From the NCBI GenBank assembly GCA_947475545.1, contig CANJLL010000010.1, positions 1-64,000 on the forward strand: a stretch of DNA of 64,000 bases. Direction: 5' to 3'. The notes under the pieces are model-generated. The model was not told where the DNA came from. It saw only the letters and a list, made by a program, of their open reading frames with translations, and searched no databases. Source of the DNA: Chloroflexota bacterium (lineage in GTDB: Bacteria > Chloroflexota > Limnocylindria > Limnocylindrales > CSP1-4). Shown here piece after piece: positions 36,465 to 46,900 of the stretch (within the stretch, counting starts at the first letter, position 1; every line of letters starts with the position of its first letter). The position numbers and the translations under genes were made by a program.

Positions 36465-36564
36465 GGCGAGGATTGTCCCACCGCGACCCGGCCGACTGCC
36501 CGGTCGCCCGGCAGACGGCCCGGCGGCCCGGCAGGCGGCGGCGCGGGGCGCTACCGTTCTCCCG
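36465..36564. promoter_or_regulatory. divergent pair of leaderless -10 boxes
   Basis: Leftward: GACAAT (36477-36472) seven bases before ATG 36464. Rightward: TACCGT (36552-36557) seven bases before ATG 36565. Neither gene has a Shine-Dalgarno sequence. Confidence 0.4.
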
Positions 36565-37380
36565 ATGTCCGCGATCCTCATCCTCAAGCTGATCCTGGCG
36601 CCCATCCTGATCACCGTGGCCAGCCTGCTGACACGGCGGTTCGGGCCCCGGGTCGGCGGTTGGCTGGTCTCCCTGCCGCTGACCTCGGCGCCCATCCTCG
36701 TGATCCTGGCACTCGACCAGGGCCCCGCCTTCAGCGCATCCGCAGCGGTCGGCTCCATGTCGGGGATGGCCGCCAACGCCGCCTTCGGGGTCGCCTACGC
36801 CTACGCCGGACGGTTCGGCTTCGTTCGAGCCATGCTCGTGGCCACGCCCGCGTTCCTCCTGGCCGGCGCCGCGTTCCGTCCCATCCTGGGCGGACCCCCG
36901 TGGACGATCGCCCTCGTGGTGGTCGCCGTGATCTCGGCCGGCCTGCTGGCGCTGCCGCCGCGCACCGACGCGCGCCGCAAGGTTCACCATCCCCGTTGGG
37001 ATATCCCGGCCCGGATGGTCGTGGCCACCACGCTCGTCTTTGCCCTGACGACGCTCGCGCCCGTCCTTGGCCCCGAGGTCAGCGGCCTCCTCGCCACGTT
37101 CCCCGTGTACGCCTCCGTCATGACGACATTCACGCATCACGTGGTGGGGCTGCCGACCGCGACGGAGCTGATCCGCGGCCACCTCACCGGCATCTACGGC
37201 ACGGTCGCCTTCTTCCTCGTGCTCGTGGTCCTGCTGGTCCCGGCGGGCATCGCCCCGGCGATGCTCCTCGCGATCCTCGCGGCCCTGCTCACCCAGGCGG
37301 TGGCGTTCCGGGTCGCGCCCGGCCGCCGGTCGCCGGTGCCCGTGTCCGCGACCGTGCAGGACGCCGCCCCAACTGACTGA
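36565..37380 (+). CDS. integral membrane protein of unknown function
   Basis: A 271-residue protein with eight or nine hydrophobic helices. Two similar segments, GPRVGGWLVSLPLTSAP (about 30-46) and GPEVSGLLATFPVYASV (about 172-188), suggest an internal duplication of a four-helix unit. I do not recognise a characterised family. It is 16 bases upstream of the maleate-isomerase-like gene and probably co-transcribed, so transport of a related acid is possible but unproven. Confidence 0.72.
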   Translation: MSAILILKLILAPILITVASLLTRRFGPRVGGWLVSLPLTSAPILVILALDQGPAFSASAAVGSMSGMAANAAFGVAYAYAGRFGFVRAMLVATPAFLLAGAAFRPILGGPPWTIALVVVAVISAGLLALPPRTDARRKVHHPRWDIPARMVVATTLVFALTTLAPVLGPEVSGLLATFPVYASVMTTFTHHVVGLPTATELIRGHLTGIYGTVAFFLVLVVLLVPAGIAPAMLLAILAALLTQAVAFRVAPGRRSPVPVSATVQDAAPTD

Positions 37381-37396
37381 CAGGAGGCCCGCGTCG

Positions 37397-38185
37397 ATGC
37401 CGCAGCGTGAAGATGCCCGTCCCGAGCCCGTCCCCACCCCGGCCTGGCGAGCGCACATCGGCTGGATCAAGCCCGGTCCCGTCAACAAGACCATCGACCA
37501 GTTCTTCGGCCTCACCCCGCCGGACGTCAACATCGTCATCAGCACCACGATGTGGTCGCTCAAGATGACCAACCAGCAGCGGTTTGACCCGGCCTCCATC
37601 AAGGACGGCCAGGCCACGATGCTCGCCATGGTCCGCGACCTGATGGCCTACGAGGCCATGGACTTCCTGGCCGTGACCGGGGACCTGGTGCAGTGCGCCC
37701 TGGGCATGGACTGGAACCACGCGATGCGGGCCGCGGTCGAGGACGCCAGCGGGCGGCCCGCGGCGACGGCCATGACGGCCGCGGTGGATGCCCTCCGGGA
37801 AGTGGGGGCCAGCCGGGTGGCCATCGCCACGCCGGTATCCGATGCCAAGAATGCCGCGGTGACGTCGTATCTCGAGGCGGCGGGCTTCGCGGTCGTCGGC
37901 GTCGGTGGCATCGCGACCCAGAGCAGCCACGACATCCGGTCGCTGCCCCTGACGGCCCCGTACGACATGGCCCGCCAAGTGTTCAAGGCGTCGCCCGGCG
38001 CGGATGCGATCTACCTGCCGTCGCTCACCTGGCGCGCGACGGAGTTTGCCGCCCGGCTGGAGCGCGAGCTTGGGGTGCCGGTCGTGACGCTCTACAACAG
38101 CCTCATCTGGCGATCCCTGACCGCGATCCGCTACCCGACACCAATCCGCGGGTTTGGCGGCCTGCTGGAGCGCATCGGGGGCTGA
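37397..38185 (+). CDS. maleate isomerase/arylmalonate decarboxylase-like protein (Asp/Glu racemase superfamily)
   Basis: A 262-residue protein of the family that racemises or decarboxylates dicarboxylic acids through Cys residues. Family features: WRAHIGWIKPGPVNKT at the N-terminus, AMTAAVDALREVGASRVAIATP in the middle, and DAIYLPSLTWRATEFAARLERELGVPVVTLYNSLIW near the end. In the last motif the usual catalytic Cys (SC before a small residue) is Ser here; a Cys in DLVQCALG may or may not replace the other. So it may be a changed or non-Cys enzyme. AGGAGG strongly supports ATG 37397. Confidence 0.75.
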   Translation: MPQREDARPEPVPTPAWRAHIGWIKPGPVNKTIDQFFGLTPPDVNIVISTTMWSLKMTNQQRFDPASIKDGQATMLAMVRDLMAYEAMDFLAVTGDLVQCALGMDWNHAMRAAVEDASGRPAATAMTAAVDALREVGASRVAIATPVSDAKNAAVTSYLEAAGFAVVGVGGIATQSSHDIRSLPLTAPYDMARQVFKASPGADAIYLPSLTWRATEFAARLERELGVPVVTLYNSLIWRSLTAIRYPTPIRGFGGLLERIGG

Positions 38186-38380
38186 CGACGGCGCGGGCGA
38201 GGAGGCCAGCCACGGACAGGCCGGCGGCCGAACCGCCGATGCGCGACTCGTCAGAACGCATGGCGGCTGGGTATGTCAACGCGGTACCCTTCCGACGCTG
38301 ACATGGTCGAGGGCACGGGGCGCTCAGACCTCCCGGGCACCGACGCAGCTGCAGGCCACGCGATTGCCTGGGGAGGCACG

Positions 38381-39238
38381 ATGACCGGCGAGTTCCAGGG
38401 GACCACGCCATCCGTGATGACGCCCGGCGGCGCCATGGGCCAGCCCATCGTCGAGATTGACAATCTGGCGCTGACCTACCCGGGGGGCGTCAGCGCCCTC
38501 CAGGGCTGCAGCCTCGCCGTCCAGCCTGGCGAATTCATCATCCTGCTTGGGCCCAGCGGCTGCGGGAAGTCCACGCTGCTCCAGATCCTGTCTGGGCTCC
38601 TCCGGCCTACTGCCGGCGAGGTGCGCGTCGCGGGCCGCGTCAATCCGCCCCCCGGCAAGGATCGCGGCTTCGTCTTCCAGCACGCCGGCCTGCTCCCCTG
38701 GTTCGATGTCTACACCAACATCGAAATCGGGCTCCGGGCGAAGGGCCTGTCGAAGCGGGAAGCCCGCGAGATCTCGGAGCGTCAGATCCGGCTCATGGGC
38801 CTGGACGGCTTTGGCACCAAGTTCCCCCACCAGCTCTCGGGCGGGATGCAGCAGCGCGTGGGCGTGGCGCGTGCGTTCGCCATCGATCCGCCCATCCTGC
38901 TGATGGATGAGCCCTTCGGGGCCCTCGATGCCCAGACGCGTGTCCTCCTGCAGGAAGAGATGATCCGGCTCTGGGAGGGCAGTGGGAAGACCGTGATCTT
39001 CGTCACCCACTCCATCGAGGAGGCCATCTTCCTGGGCGACCGCATCTTCGTGATGACGTCCAGGCCGGGCAGGATCCGGGAGGTCGTCGACGTCAACCTG
39101 CCGCGGCCGCGCTCGGAGAAGACGCGCTACACGCCCGAGTACCTGGCCCTCGACGCAAAGCTCTGGGCGATGATCCGCGGCGACGCCGAGCGAGCAATTG
39201 GCGGCGGTACGCCGGGATCCGGAGGAGCGGTCGAATGA
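38381..39238 (+). CDS. ABC importer ATPase, nitrate/sulfonate/taurine type
   Basis: A 285-residue ATPase. Walker A GPSGCGKST, Q loop VFQHAGLLPWFDVYTNI, signature LSGGMQQRVGVARAFA, Walker B ILLMDEPFGALD and switch His in FVTHSIEEA: the sequence pattern of SsuB/TauB-type subunits. It energises uptake together with the permease (overlapping by ATGA at 39235) and the binding lipoprotein at 40046. GGGAGG precedes the ATG at 38381. A possible -10, TACCCT, lies at 38285-38290. Substrate unknown. Confidence 0.9.
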   Translation: MTGEFQGTTPSVMTPGGAMGQPIVEIDNLALTYPGGVSALQGCSLAVQPGEFIILLGPSGCGKSTLLQILSGLLRPTAGEVRVAGRVNPPPGKDRGFVFQHAGLLPWFDVYTNIEIGLRAKGLSKREAREISERQIRLMGLDGFGTKFPHQLSGGMQQRVGVARAFAIDPPILLMDEPFGALDAQTRVLLQEEMIRLWEGSGKTVIFVTHSIEEAIFLGDRIFVMTSRPGRIREVVDVNLPRPRSEKTRYTPEYLALDAKLWAMIRGDAERAIGGGTPGSGGAVE

Positions 39239-39993
39239 GGCGGGTACGGCGCACGCTGATCACGCTCACGGTCCTGTTCGCCCTCTGGCAGCTGGCCGCG
39301 GTGCTGTATGACAAGGCCTACATCCTGCCGACGCCGGTTGCCGTCTTCGCGGCCCTGGTCTCCAACCTCGCCGAGGGCAAGCTGCTCGCCCAGCTCCAGA
39401 TCAGCCTTGGCCGCGCCCTGGCTGGCTACCTGCTCGCCATCGTGCTCGCGATCCCCGCCGGCGTGATCACGGGCTGGTGGAAGCTGGCGAACGACACACT
39501 GGGGTCCGTGCTGGAACTACTCCGCCCGGTACCCGCGCTGGCGCTGATCCCGCTGGCCATCGTCTGGCTGGGATTCGGCGAGGCGTCCAAGGTCGCGATG
39601 ATTGCGTATGCGTCGTTCTTCTCGGTGTATGTGAACACGCAGGCCGGCGTCCGCAACGTCGACCCGCTCCACATCCAGGTGATGCGCGTCTATGGGCGAG
39701 GGACGTGGGACGTGCTCACCAAGGTCGTGCTCTACTCGATGCTCCCATACGTCTTCACCGGGCTCCGCTACTCGGCGGCGGTCGCGCTGATCCTCCTGGT
39801 GGCAGTCGAGCTGGTGGGCTCGCAGAACGGGCTGGGGTTCTTCCTCTTCCAGTCCCAGGCCTTCCTCCAGGTGCCCGACGTCTTCTCCGCCATCCTCGTC
39901 TTTGGAGCGATGGGGTTCGCGGCCAACCTCATCCTTCTGGCGTTTGAGCGCCGCATGATTCGCTGGCGACAGGAGGTGGGTTCGGACGCGTAG
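39235..39993 (+). CDS. ABC importer permease, SsuC/TauC type
   Basis: A 252-residue protein with about six helices and the importer EAA-type loop VMRVYGRGTWDVLTKVVLYSMLPYVFTGL, which contacts the ATPase. ELLRPVPALALIPLAIVWLGFGE is the hallmark of nitrate/sulfonate/taurine permeases. The ATG overlaps the ATPase stop codon (ATGA). Confidence 0.92.
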   Translation: MRRVRRTLITLTVLFALWQLAAVLYDKAYILPTPVAVFAALVSNLAEGKLLAQLQISLGRALAGYLLAIVLAIPAGVITGWWKLANDTLGSVLELLRPVPALALIPLAIVWLGFGEASKVAMIAYASFFSVYVNTQAGVRNVDPLHIQVMRVYGRGTWDVLTKVVLYSMLPYVFTGLRYSAAVALILLVAVELVGSQNGLGFFLFQSQAFLQVPDVFSAILVFGAMGFAANLILLAFERRMIRWRQEVGSDA

Positions 39994-40045
39994 GCCTGGA
40001 CGTCACGTCGTAGAGAACGAGACACTCGAGGAGAGAGACACGCCG

Positions 40046-41140
40046 ATGAGCCACCGACCCGCCACCCGGTTCCGCCCGCTCGCGCTGGCGGCCGCGTTTG
40101 CCCTCATGTTCGCCGCCTGCAGCTCGGCGGCCACGCCGGCGCCAACGCCGTCCCCCACCGCAGCCCCGGCTTCGGCCGGTGTCTCGGCGGCGCCAACGGC
40201 GGCGGCGGCCGGAACCCTGCCGCCCAAGTTCACGGTCCGGTTCCTGGCCAGCGCCGGCGCTTTGGGCGACTGGGCCCCGTATGTCGGGAAGGCCAACGGC
40301 TACTTCACAGCCCAGAACATCGACCTCCAGTACAGCACCTTCGCCAACGCCGGCGACGTCTTCAACGCGATCGTCAGCGGCCAGGGTGACCTGGCGATCA
40401 TCTCCCTCCCGACGGCACTGACCGCCGCCCTGGCGGGCGCGCCAGCCAAGCTGATCTCGGCGGCCCAGTACGGCAAGCCCGGCAGCTACGACAGCCGGTG
40501 GGCCGTGCTCGACAACAGCCCGATCAAGACCCCTGCCGACCTGAAGGGCAAGAAGGTCAACATCTTCGCCCAGTCGTCGCTGGCCCAGGCGATCACGCGC
40601 AGCGTGCTGTCCAAGGCCGGCGTGCAGGCCAGCGACTACACCGAGGTCTCCGTACCGTTCGCCCAGGCGTACACGGCCCTGGAGAGCGGCCAGGTGGATA
40701 CCAGCCTCTTCATCGAGCCGTTCTACTCGAACACCAACAGCCTGCTCAAGAGCAAGGGCCAGGCGCCACTCCGCGTCATCTACCAGTACATGACCTACTT
40801 CACCGACGGCGTGAACACGACCGGCATGATGGCCAATACCGACTGGGCCGCCAAGAACAAGGACGGCCTGAAGCGCTTCTTCGCGGCCTGGTTCCAGGCG
40901 GCGAAGTGGGGCAATGACACGAGCAACCGCGCCCTGCTCCGCTCGGTCATCGCCAACGGCGCGGGCATCACCGTGGACAGCATCAAGGACATGGAGCCCG
41001 CCCTGGAGAGCGAGGACGGCAAGTTCATCCCCGGCTTCGTGCCCAAGTTCCAGGATCTGCTGGTCCAGTACCAGATGGTGAAGGGCCTCGACAAGGCGCT
41101 CACCGAGGACAAGTTCATCGACCTGTCCTACCTGCCCTGA
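40046..41140 (+). CDS. ABC importer substrate-binding lipoprotein (NMT1/SsuA type)
   Basis: A 364-residue protein. Signal peptide with lipobox FAACSS puts the mature lipid-anchored Cys at about residue 25, then a Pro/Ala/Thr linker. The binding domain has the family pattern FLASAGALGDWAPYVGKANGYF, VSGQGDLAIISLPTAL, IKTPADLKGKKVNIF and PFAQAYTALESGQVDTSLFIEPF. It should deliver the substrate to the ATPase-permease pair directly upstream. A 16-bp perfect hairpin follows. Confidence 0.92.
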   Translation: MSHRPATRFRPLALAAAFALMFAACSSAATPAPTPSPTAAPASAGVSAAPTAAAAGTLPPKFTVRFLASAGALGDWAPYVGKANGYFTAQNIDLQYSTFANAGDVFNAIVSGQGDLAIISLPTALTAALAGAPAKLISAAQYGKPGSYDSRWAVLDNSPIKTPADLKGKKVNIFAQSSLAQAITRSVLSKAGVQASDYTEVSVPFAQAYTALESGQVDTSLFIEPFYSNTNSLLKSKGQAPLRVIYQYMTYFTDGVNTTGMMANTDWAAKNKDGLKRFFAAWFQAAKWGNDTSNRALLRSVIANGAGITVDSIKDMEPALESEDGKFIPGFVPKFQDLLVQYQMVKGLDKALTEDKFIDLSYLP

Positions 41141-41183
41141 CCCAAACGCTCCTGCCACAGGTGATGGGAGCGGCGCAGAACCA

Positions 41184-41219
41184 GAACGGCGGTCGGTGCT
41201 GGAGCACCGACCGCCGTTC
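41184..41219 (+). terminator. 16-bp perfect hairpin ending the ABC importer operon
   Basis: GAACGGCGGTCGGTGC (41184-41199) and its exact complement (41204-41219) enclose TGGA, 44 bases after the lipoprotein stop codon. No T tract, but this is the strongest stem in the area. Confidence 0.7.
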
Positions 41220-41256
41220 CGCGCTCCGGCCAGCGACTGGGCCCGGAGGTCACCAG

Positions 41257-42414
41257 ATGGCAGGGCCGGCAATGAGCCATCCTGTGCGCATGGCCATCCT
41301 CGAACCCGCCGCCCTGATCCCGCTTGGCTGGAGTGAGCAGTTCGCCGCTGCGTTCGCGCTCCACCAGGAGGCCGCATGGGAGCCCGGGCGCGCGGTGGCC
41401 GTCCATCGCGGGGGCACGGTCGTCCGCACGGCAGGGGGCGAGGTCCTCGCGGGCCTCACGAGGCGGCTTCGCGGCCCGGGCAGCAAGGACGAGGGCCGCC
41501 CGACCGTGGGCGACTGGGTCGCGATGAACCAGCCCGCCGGGGATAGCGCCGTGATCGAGGCCGTTCTCCCCCGATCCAGCGCGCTGGTTCGCACCATCCG
41601 GACCGGCGGGCGGGGATCCAAGGTCAGCCCAAGCTCGCGCCAGGTGCTGGCCGCCAACATGGATGTCGCCTTCGTCGTGGATTCGTTCGAGTCCGGCCCC
41701 AACCTGCGCCGCCTGGAGCGCTATCTCACCCTCGCCTGGTCGAGTGACGCGCAGCCGGTCGTCGTCCTCAACAAGGCGGACCTGGTCCCGGGCGGGGAGG
41801 CGGCCGTGGCGGAGATCCTCCAGGCCGTCATGGCCATCGCACCCGGAGTGGTCGTCCTCACGAGCAGCGCGCTCTCGGGCGACGGGATCGCGGCGATCGA
41901 GGCCGTCATCGGTGCGGGCCGGACCGCTGTGGTGGTCGGCCCATCGGGGGTCGGCAAGTCCACGATCGTCAACCAGTTGCTGGGCGAGGTGCGCCAGGCG
42001 ACGGGACACGTCCGGCTGGACGATGGTCGAGGGCGGCACACGACCACGATTCGCCAGCTCTTCGCCCTCCCCGGCGGCGGGCTGGTCATCGACACGCCGG
42101 GCATCCGGAGCCTTGAGCTCGCCGCGGACGCGTCGGCGATCGATCTCGCGTTCAGCGACGTGGCGGCCATCGCCGTGGGCTGCCGGTTTGCCGACTGCCA
42201 GCACGGCGAGGAGCCCGGCTGCGCGCTGCAGGCCGCCGTGCGGGAGGGTTGTCTCCCGGCCGAGCGGCTGGCCAACGCCCTGCTGCTGGAAGCGGAATCC
42301 CGCCGCCGCGACGCCGAGGAGGTGGTGGCCATCCGCGACCAGCGCCGCAAGGGTCGAACCGTTGTTCACGCCGTCCGGCAGCACTACCAGCGAGGGCCAC
42401 GGGACGGCCGGTAG
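41257..42414 (+). CDS. rsgA: ribosome small-subunit-dependent GTPase A
   Basis: A 385-residue circularly permuted GTPase that helps mature the 30S subunit. The motif order is permuted: G4 NKAD comes before G1 GPSGVGKST (228-236) and G3 DTPG. The N-terminal OB fold covers about 55-130, and the C-terminal zinc site has Cys309, Cys314, His316 and Cys322. Both flanks are ABC binding proteins, with no functional link apparent. GGAGGT lies 6 bases before ATG 41257. Confidence 0.93.
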   Translation: MAGPAMSHPVRMAILEPAALIPLGWSEQFAAAFALHQEAAWEPGRAVAVHRGGTVVRTAGGEVLAGLTRRLRGPGSKDEGRPTVGDWVAMNQPAGDSAVIEAVLPRSSALVRTIRTGGRGSKVSPSSRQVLAANMDVAFVVDSFESGPNLRRLERYLTLAWSSDAQPVVVLNKADLVPGGEAAVAEILQAVMAIAPGVVVLTSSALSGDGIAAIEAVIGAGRTAVVVGPSGVGKSTIVNQLLGEVRQATGHVRLDDGRGRHTTTIRQLFALPGGGLVIDTPGIRSLELAADASAIDLAFSDVAAIAVGCRFADCQHGEEPGCALQAAVREGCLPAERLANALLLEAESRRRDAEEVVAIRDQRRKGRTVVHAVRQHYQRGPRDGR

Positions 42415-42498
42415 GGTCCTCGAGGGCCCGGGGGCCTTGGCCGCCCGCGTCTGAGCGCCGATCCCGGCGCGACGAGACCCGGGGCACCCCGCACGAAG

Positions 42499-42531
42499 AA
42501 CGGCCGAGCCCTCGTCGAGAGCCCGGCCGTT
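42499..42531. terminator. hairpin between converging rsgA and binding-protein genes
   Basis: AACGGCCG (42499-42506) pairs with CGGCCGTT (42524-42531), followed by TGGGTTGTGG. It lies between two converging stop codons and likely serves both. Confidence 0.55.
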
Positions 42532-42568
42532 GGGTTGTGGTGCCTGCCGGTCGTGACCGGCGGAGATG

Positions 42569-43666
42569 CTACGGGAAGGCGATCTCGTCGTTGAAGCCCA
42601 TCGACTTGAGCTTGTCGAGGGGCCCGATGTCGATCACCGACGCGATGTCAACGGCGGCGACGCCGGGGTTGATCGTGACCAGCACGTCCTTGTTGAGCTG
42701 GAAGTCCGCCGCGGTGAAGCGGAGGCCCTTGTTGCACACGATCTTGATGCACGAATCGATCGCTGCCTTGGCGTTGTCGGCCGTCAGCTGCGAGTAGTTC
42801 TGGTAGGCCGTCGCCGCGAGCGCGGGCTTGGTGAAGATGACCGCCTCCGCCTCCAGCATGGCCGCCAGGTAGCGAAGGATGGTGTTCGGGTTCTTCTTGG
42901 CGAAGTCCTTGGTGGTGGTCAGGCCGGCGATCCCGAACTTGACCGGGTTGGTGTCCAGGTCCACGAGGAGGTTGGCACCCTGCGCGATGACCTTGGCGGC
43001 GTTCACGCTCTGCACGGGCGCCGCAGCGACGGAGCCGGCGATCACGGCCGTGATCCGGTTCGCCTCGTTGCCGATGTTCTGGATCAGGATGTCGGTGGGC
43101 TTCAGGTTCAGGCGGGCCAGCGTGGCGAGCACGGCGGCGTGCGAGACGTCGCCCAGCGTCGAGATCGCGATGGCCTTGCCCTTGAGGTCGGCCGCGGTCT
43201 TCACGTCCTTGGAGCCCAGCAGCGAGTAGCTCAGGGCGGACGAGTCGAGCGCAAACGAGACCAGCGGGCTATCCGTCAGCGCGGCCGACATCGCCGTCCC
43301 GGCGCTGATGATCCCGAACTGGAGGGCGTTGGAGACCAGGCCCTTGGTGACGTCGCCGGCGCCGCCGGCCATGGAGATGACCTCGACCGTGAGGCCGTAC
43401 TTCTGGAAGAGGCCCAGGTCGCGCGCCAGCGGGCTCAGGAACTGGTTGATGGCCAGGTTGTTCGACAGGCCGACCGTCAGCTTGGTCGTCTCGGCCGGCG
43501 GGAGGGCCACCGGGGTCTTGACCGCGGTCACGCTCGCGGCCGGCGAGCCGGCGGCGGACGCCGCAGCGCTGGGAGCCGTGGTGGGAGCGGGCGTGGCCGC
43601 CGAGCTGCAGGCCGCGACCGCCAGGGCCAGGGCGAGGACGGGACTGACCGTTGCGAATCTGCGCAC
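42569..43666 (-). CDS. orphan ABC substrate-binding lipoprotein (NMT1/SsuA type)
   Basis: A 365-residue lipoprotein with lipobox VAACSS near residue 20 and the same binding-domain plan as the protein at 40046 (LGLFQKYGLTVEVISMAGG, ALQFGIISAGTAM, VKTAADLKGKAIAISTLG), but clearly diverged. It has no permease or ATPase beside it on this strand, so it may feed the importer at 38.4-40 kb with a second substrate or belong to a system elsewhere. GTG 43666 has AGGAGGT 5 bases upstream. Confidence 0.88.
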   Translation of the reverse strand: MRRFATVSPVLALALAVAACSSAATPAPTTAPSAAASAAGSPAASVTAVKTPVALPPAETTKLTVGLSNNLAINQFLSPLARDLGLFQKYGLTVEVISMAGGAGDVTKGLVSNALQFGIISAGTAMSAALTDSPLVSFALDSSALSYSLLGSKDVKTAADLKGKAIAISTLGDVSHAAVLATLARLNLKPTDILIQNIGNEANRITAVIAGSVAAAPVQSVNAAKVIAQGANLLVDLDTNPVKFGIAGLTTTKDFAKKNPNTILRYLAAMLEAEAVIFTKPALAATAYQNYSQLTADNAKAAIDSCIKIVCNKGLRFTAADFQLNKDVLVTINPGVAAVDIASVIDIGPLDKLKSMGFNDEIAFP

Positions 43667-43925
43667 CGAGACCTCCTGGAGCCAAGCCTTGAAAACGGGC
43701 CGGCGCACAGTATGCGTTGTCCATGGGCGCCTCACCAGACCTTGCATGAGCCGGGCGAGCCGATGTGGTACGCACCCGCGCAGCGAACAGCCCGAGTCCC
43801 GGCCCTGTGATCGCGTCGTGCGTGTACCCGTATCGCAACCCAACGGCCTCCCGCCCGCGACGACACCGGCGGCGCCTCGTCGCCACAATTCGTGAAGAAT
43901 CGGCATCAGCGGTGGGAGTCCAGGC

Positions 43926-46900
43926 ATGCCCAAGATCAGGCGAGACCCGCGTCCCGAGCAGAAGACGCTGTATGAGCCGTCGACCGAGCACGACGCCTGC
44001 GGGTTTGGGTTCGTGGCGGACATCAAGGGTCGCGGCTCCCACGCCATCGTCCGCGATGCGCTGACCGTCCTCGTCAACCTGGAGCACCGCGGCGCCAGCG
44101 GCTCCGAGGCCAACACCGGCGACGGCGCGGGGATCCTCCTGCAGGTCCCGCACGCGTTCCTGCGAACCGTCGCGGCCGAGGCCGAGGTCGTCCTGCCCGA
44201 GGGTGGCGGCTACGGCGTCGCCATGGCGTTCCTGCCGCGCGACCAGCACAGCCGGAGCGCCTGCCGCCTGCACGTCGCCAGCGTGCTCGCAGCGGAGAAG
44301 CTCAAGCTGCTGGGCTGGCGCGACGTCCCCGTGAATGACACCGGCCTGGGTGACTCGGCCAGGGCCAGCCAGCCCGTGGTGTCGATGGCGTTCATCGCCC
44401 GCCCCCGCGGCCTGGCCCGTGACCAGGACGGGGACCTGGCCTTCGACCGCCGGCTGTACGTCGCCCGCCGCCTGATCGAGAAGGCCGTGACGCGCAGCGC
44501 GCTCCCCGGTCGCGCCGACTTCTACGTCCCGTCGATGAGCTGCCGGACCGTGGTCTACAAGGGGATGCTCAACGCGTCCCAGCTGCTGACCTTCTACCCG
44601 GACCTGCTCGACGAGCGGCTGGTCAGCGCCATCGCCCTCGTCCACTCGCGCTTCTCCACCAACACCTTCCCGTCGTGGGCCCGCGCCCATCCGTACCGCT
44701 ACATCTCCCACAATGGCGAGATCAACACGCTGCGCGGCAACGTCAACTGGATGTTCGCGCGGCAGTCGGCGCTCCGATCGTCGCTCTTCAAGGACGACCT
44801 GCAGAAGATCCTGCCGGCCATCGACGTGGACGGGTCGGACACCGGGATCTTCGACAACGTGCTGGAGCTGCTCCACCTGTCGGGGCGCTCGCTCGCGCAC
44901 GTCATGATGATGATGGTGCCCGAGCCGTGGAGCCGCGACCCCGACATGTCGCCGGAGCGCCGCGCGTTCTACCAGTACCACTCGTGCCTGATGGAGCCGT
45001 GGGATGGCCCGGCCTCCCTGGCCTTCAGCGACGGCGTGCGGGTCGGCGCCACCCTGGACCGCAACGGGCTGCGCCCCGGGCGCTACTGGGTGACGAAGGA
45101 CGACCGCGTCGTGATGGCGTCTGAATCGGGCGTGCTCGACATCCCGGCCGCCGACATCGTGGCCAAGGGTCGCCTCCGTCCCGGCCGGATGCTCCTGGTC
45201 GACACGGAGCTGGGCCGGATCGTCGAGGACGACGAGCTCAAGGACGCGATGGCGGCGGCGCAGCCGTACGGGGCCTTCGTCGCCAACTCGCTGGTCCGGC
45301 TGGAGGCGCTCCCCAAGCCCACCCACGTCATCGAGCCCGACCACGAGACGGTCCTGCGCCGCCAGCAGGTCTTCGGCTACACCGCCGAGGACGTCCACAT
45401 CATCATCGACTCGATGGCGGTGGACGGCGCGGACCCCGTGGGCTCCATGGGCAACGACGCCCCCCTGGCGGTCCTCTCCGAGCGGCCACAGCTGCTGTAT
45501 GGCTACTTCAAGCAGCTCTTTGCGCAGGTCACCAACCCGCCGGTGGACGCGATCCGCGAAGAGATCATCATGGCCACCGAACGGTCCATCGGGCCGGAGG
45601 ACAACCTCCTGGAGCCCGGACCCGACGCGGCCCACCAGCTGGCCCTCCCCTCCCCGGTCCTGTCCAACGCCGAGCTGGAGCAGATCCGCGCCCTGGACGG
45701 CGGCCCGCTCTCGCACGGCTTCAAGACCATCACCCTGCCCATCCTGTTCAAGGCGGCCGAAGACGGGGCCGGCCTGCGACGGGCCATCGAGGAGCTCCGC
45801 TCGCGCGCCTCCGAGGCCATCGCCGAGGGCTACAACCAGATCATCCTGTCGGACCGCGGCCACAACGAGACGGACGCTCCCATCCCGGCGCTGCTGGCCG
45901 TCTCGTCCGTCCACCACCACCTGGTCCGCGCCGGCACGCGGGGCCGGGCCGGGATCGTGGTGGAGTCGGGCGAGCCGCGCGAGGCACACCATTTCTGCCT
46001 GCTCATCGGCTACGGCGCCAGCGCCATCAACCCGTACCTGGCCTTCGAGACCATCGACGACCAGGTCCGCCTGGGCGTCATCCCGGGGCCAACCTACGAG
46101 GCCGAGAAGCGCTACCGGAAGGCGCTCCTGAAGGGCGTCATCAAGGCCATCTCGCGGATGGGGATCTCCACCGTCCACAGCTACCACGGCGCCCAGGTCT
46201 TCGAGGCCATCGGGCTCAACCGCGACTTCGTGGACGAGTACTTCACCTGGACGCCCACCCGGATCGGCGGGATCGGGATCGAGGTGGTGAGCAAGGAGAT
46301 CAAGCTCCGCCAGGACCGGGCGTACCCCACCAACCGGCCGCAGGTCCACGAGACGCTCGCCACTGGCGGCCAGTATCACTGGCGCGCGGACGGCGAGTAC
46401 CACCTGTTCAACCCGCTGTCAGTCACGCTCCTCCAGCAGGCTGTCCGAGGCGGCGATTACCACAAGTTCAAGGACTACACGTCGATGATCGACGACCAGT
46501 CCGTCCGGCTGAACACCATCCGCGGGATGCTGGAGCTGGCCCCGGCGCTCAAGGCCGTGCCCATCGACGAGGTGGAGCCGGTCGAATCCATCGTCCGTCG
46601 GTTCAAGACGGGGGCGATGAGCTACGGCTCCATCTCGCAGGAGGCCCACGAGGCGCTGGCCATCGCGATGAACCGCCTCGGCGGCAAGTCGAACACCGGC
46701 GAGGGTGGCGAGGACCCGGCGCGCTACCAGCCGATGGACAACGGCGACTCCACGAACAGCGCCATCAAGCAGGTCGCCAGCGGCCGGTTCGGTGTCACCA
46801 GCGAGTACCTGGTCCAGGCCCGCGAGCTCCAGATCAAGATGGCCCAGGGGGCCAAGCCCGGCGAGGGCGGCCAGCTGCCCGGCTCCAAGGTCTACCCGTG

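Noticed and set aside
38262-38300. Minus-strand TTGACA near 38275 as a promoter
   Set aside because: No leftward gene follows it, and the matching -10 is absent.
43269-46403. A frame of over 1000 codons antisense to the orphan lipoprotein and gltB
   Set aside because: It covers unmistakable gltB coding sequence and its product shows no domains.
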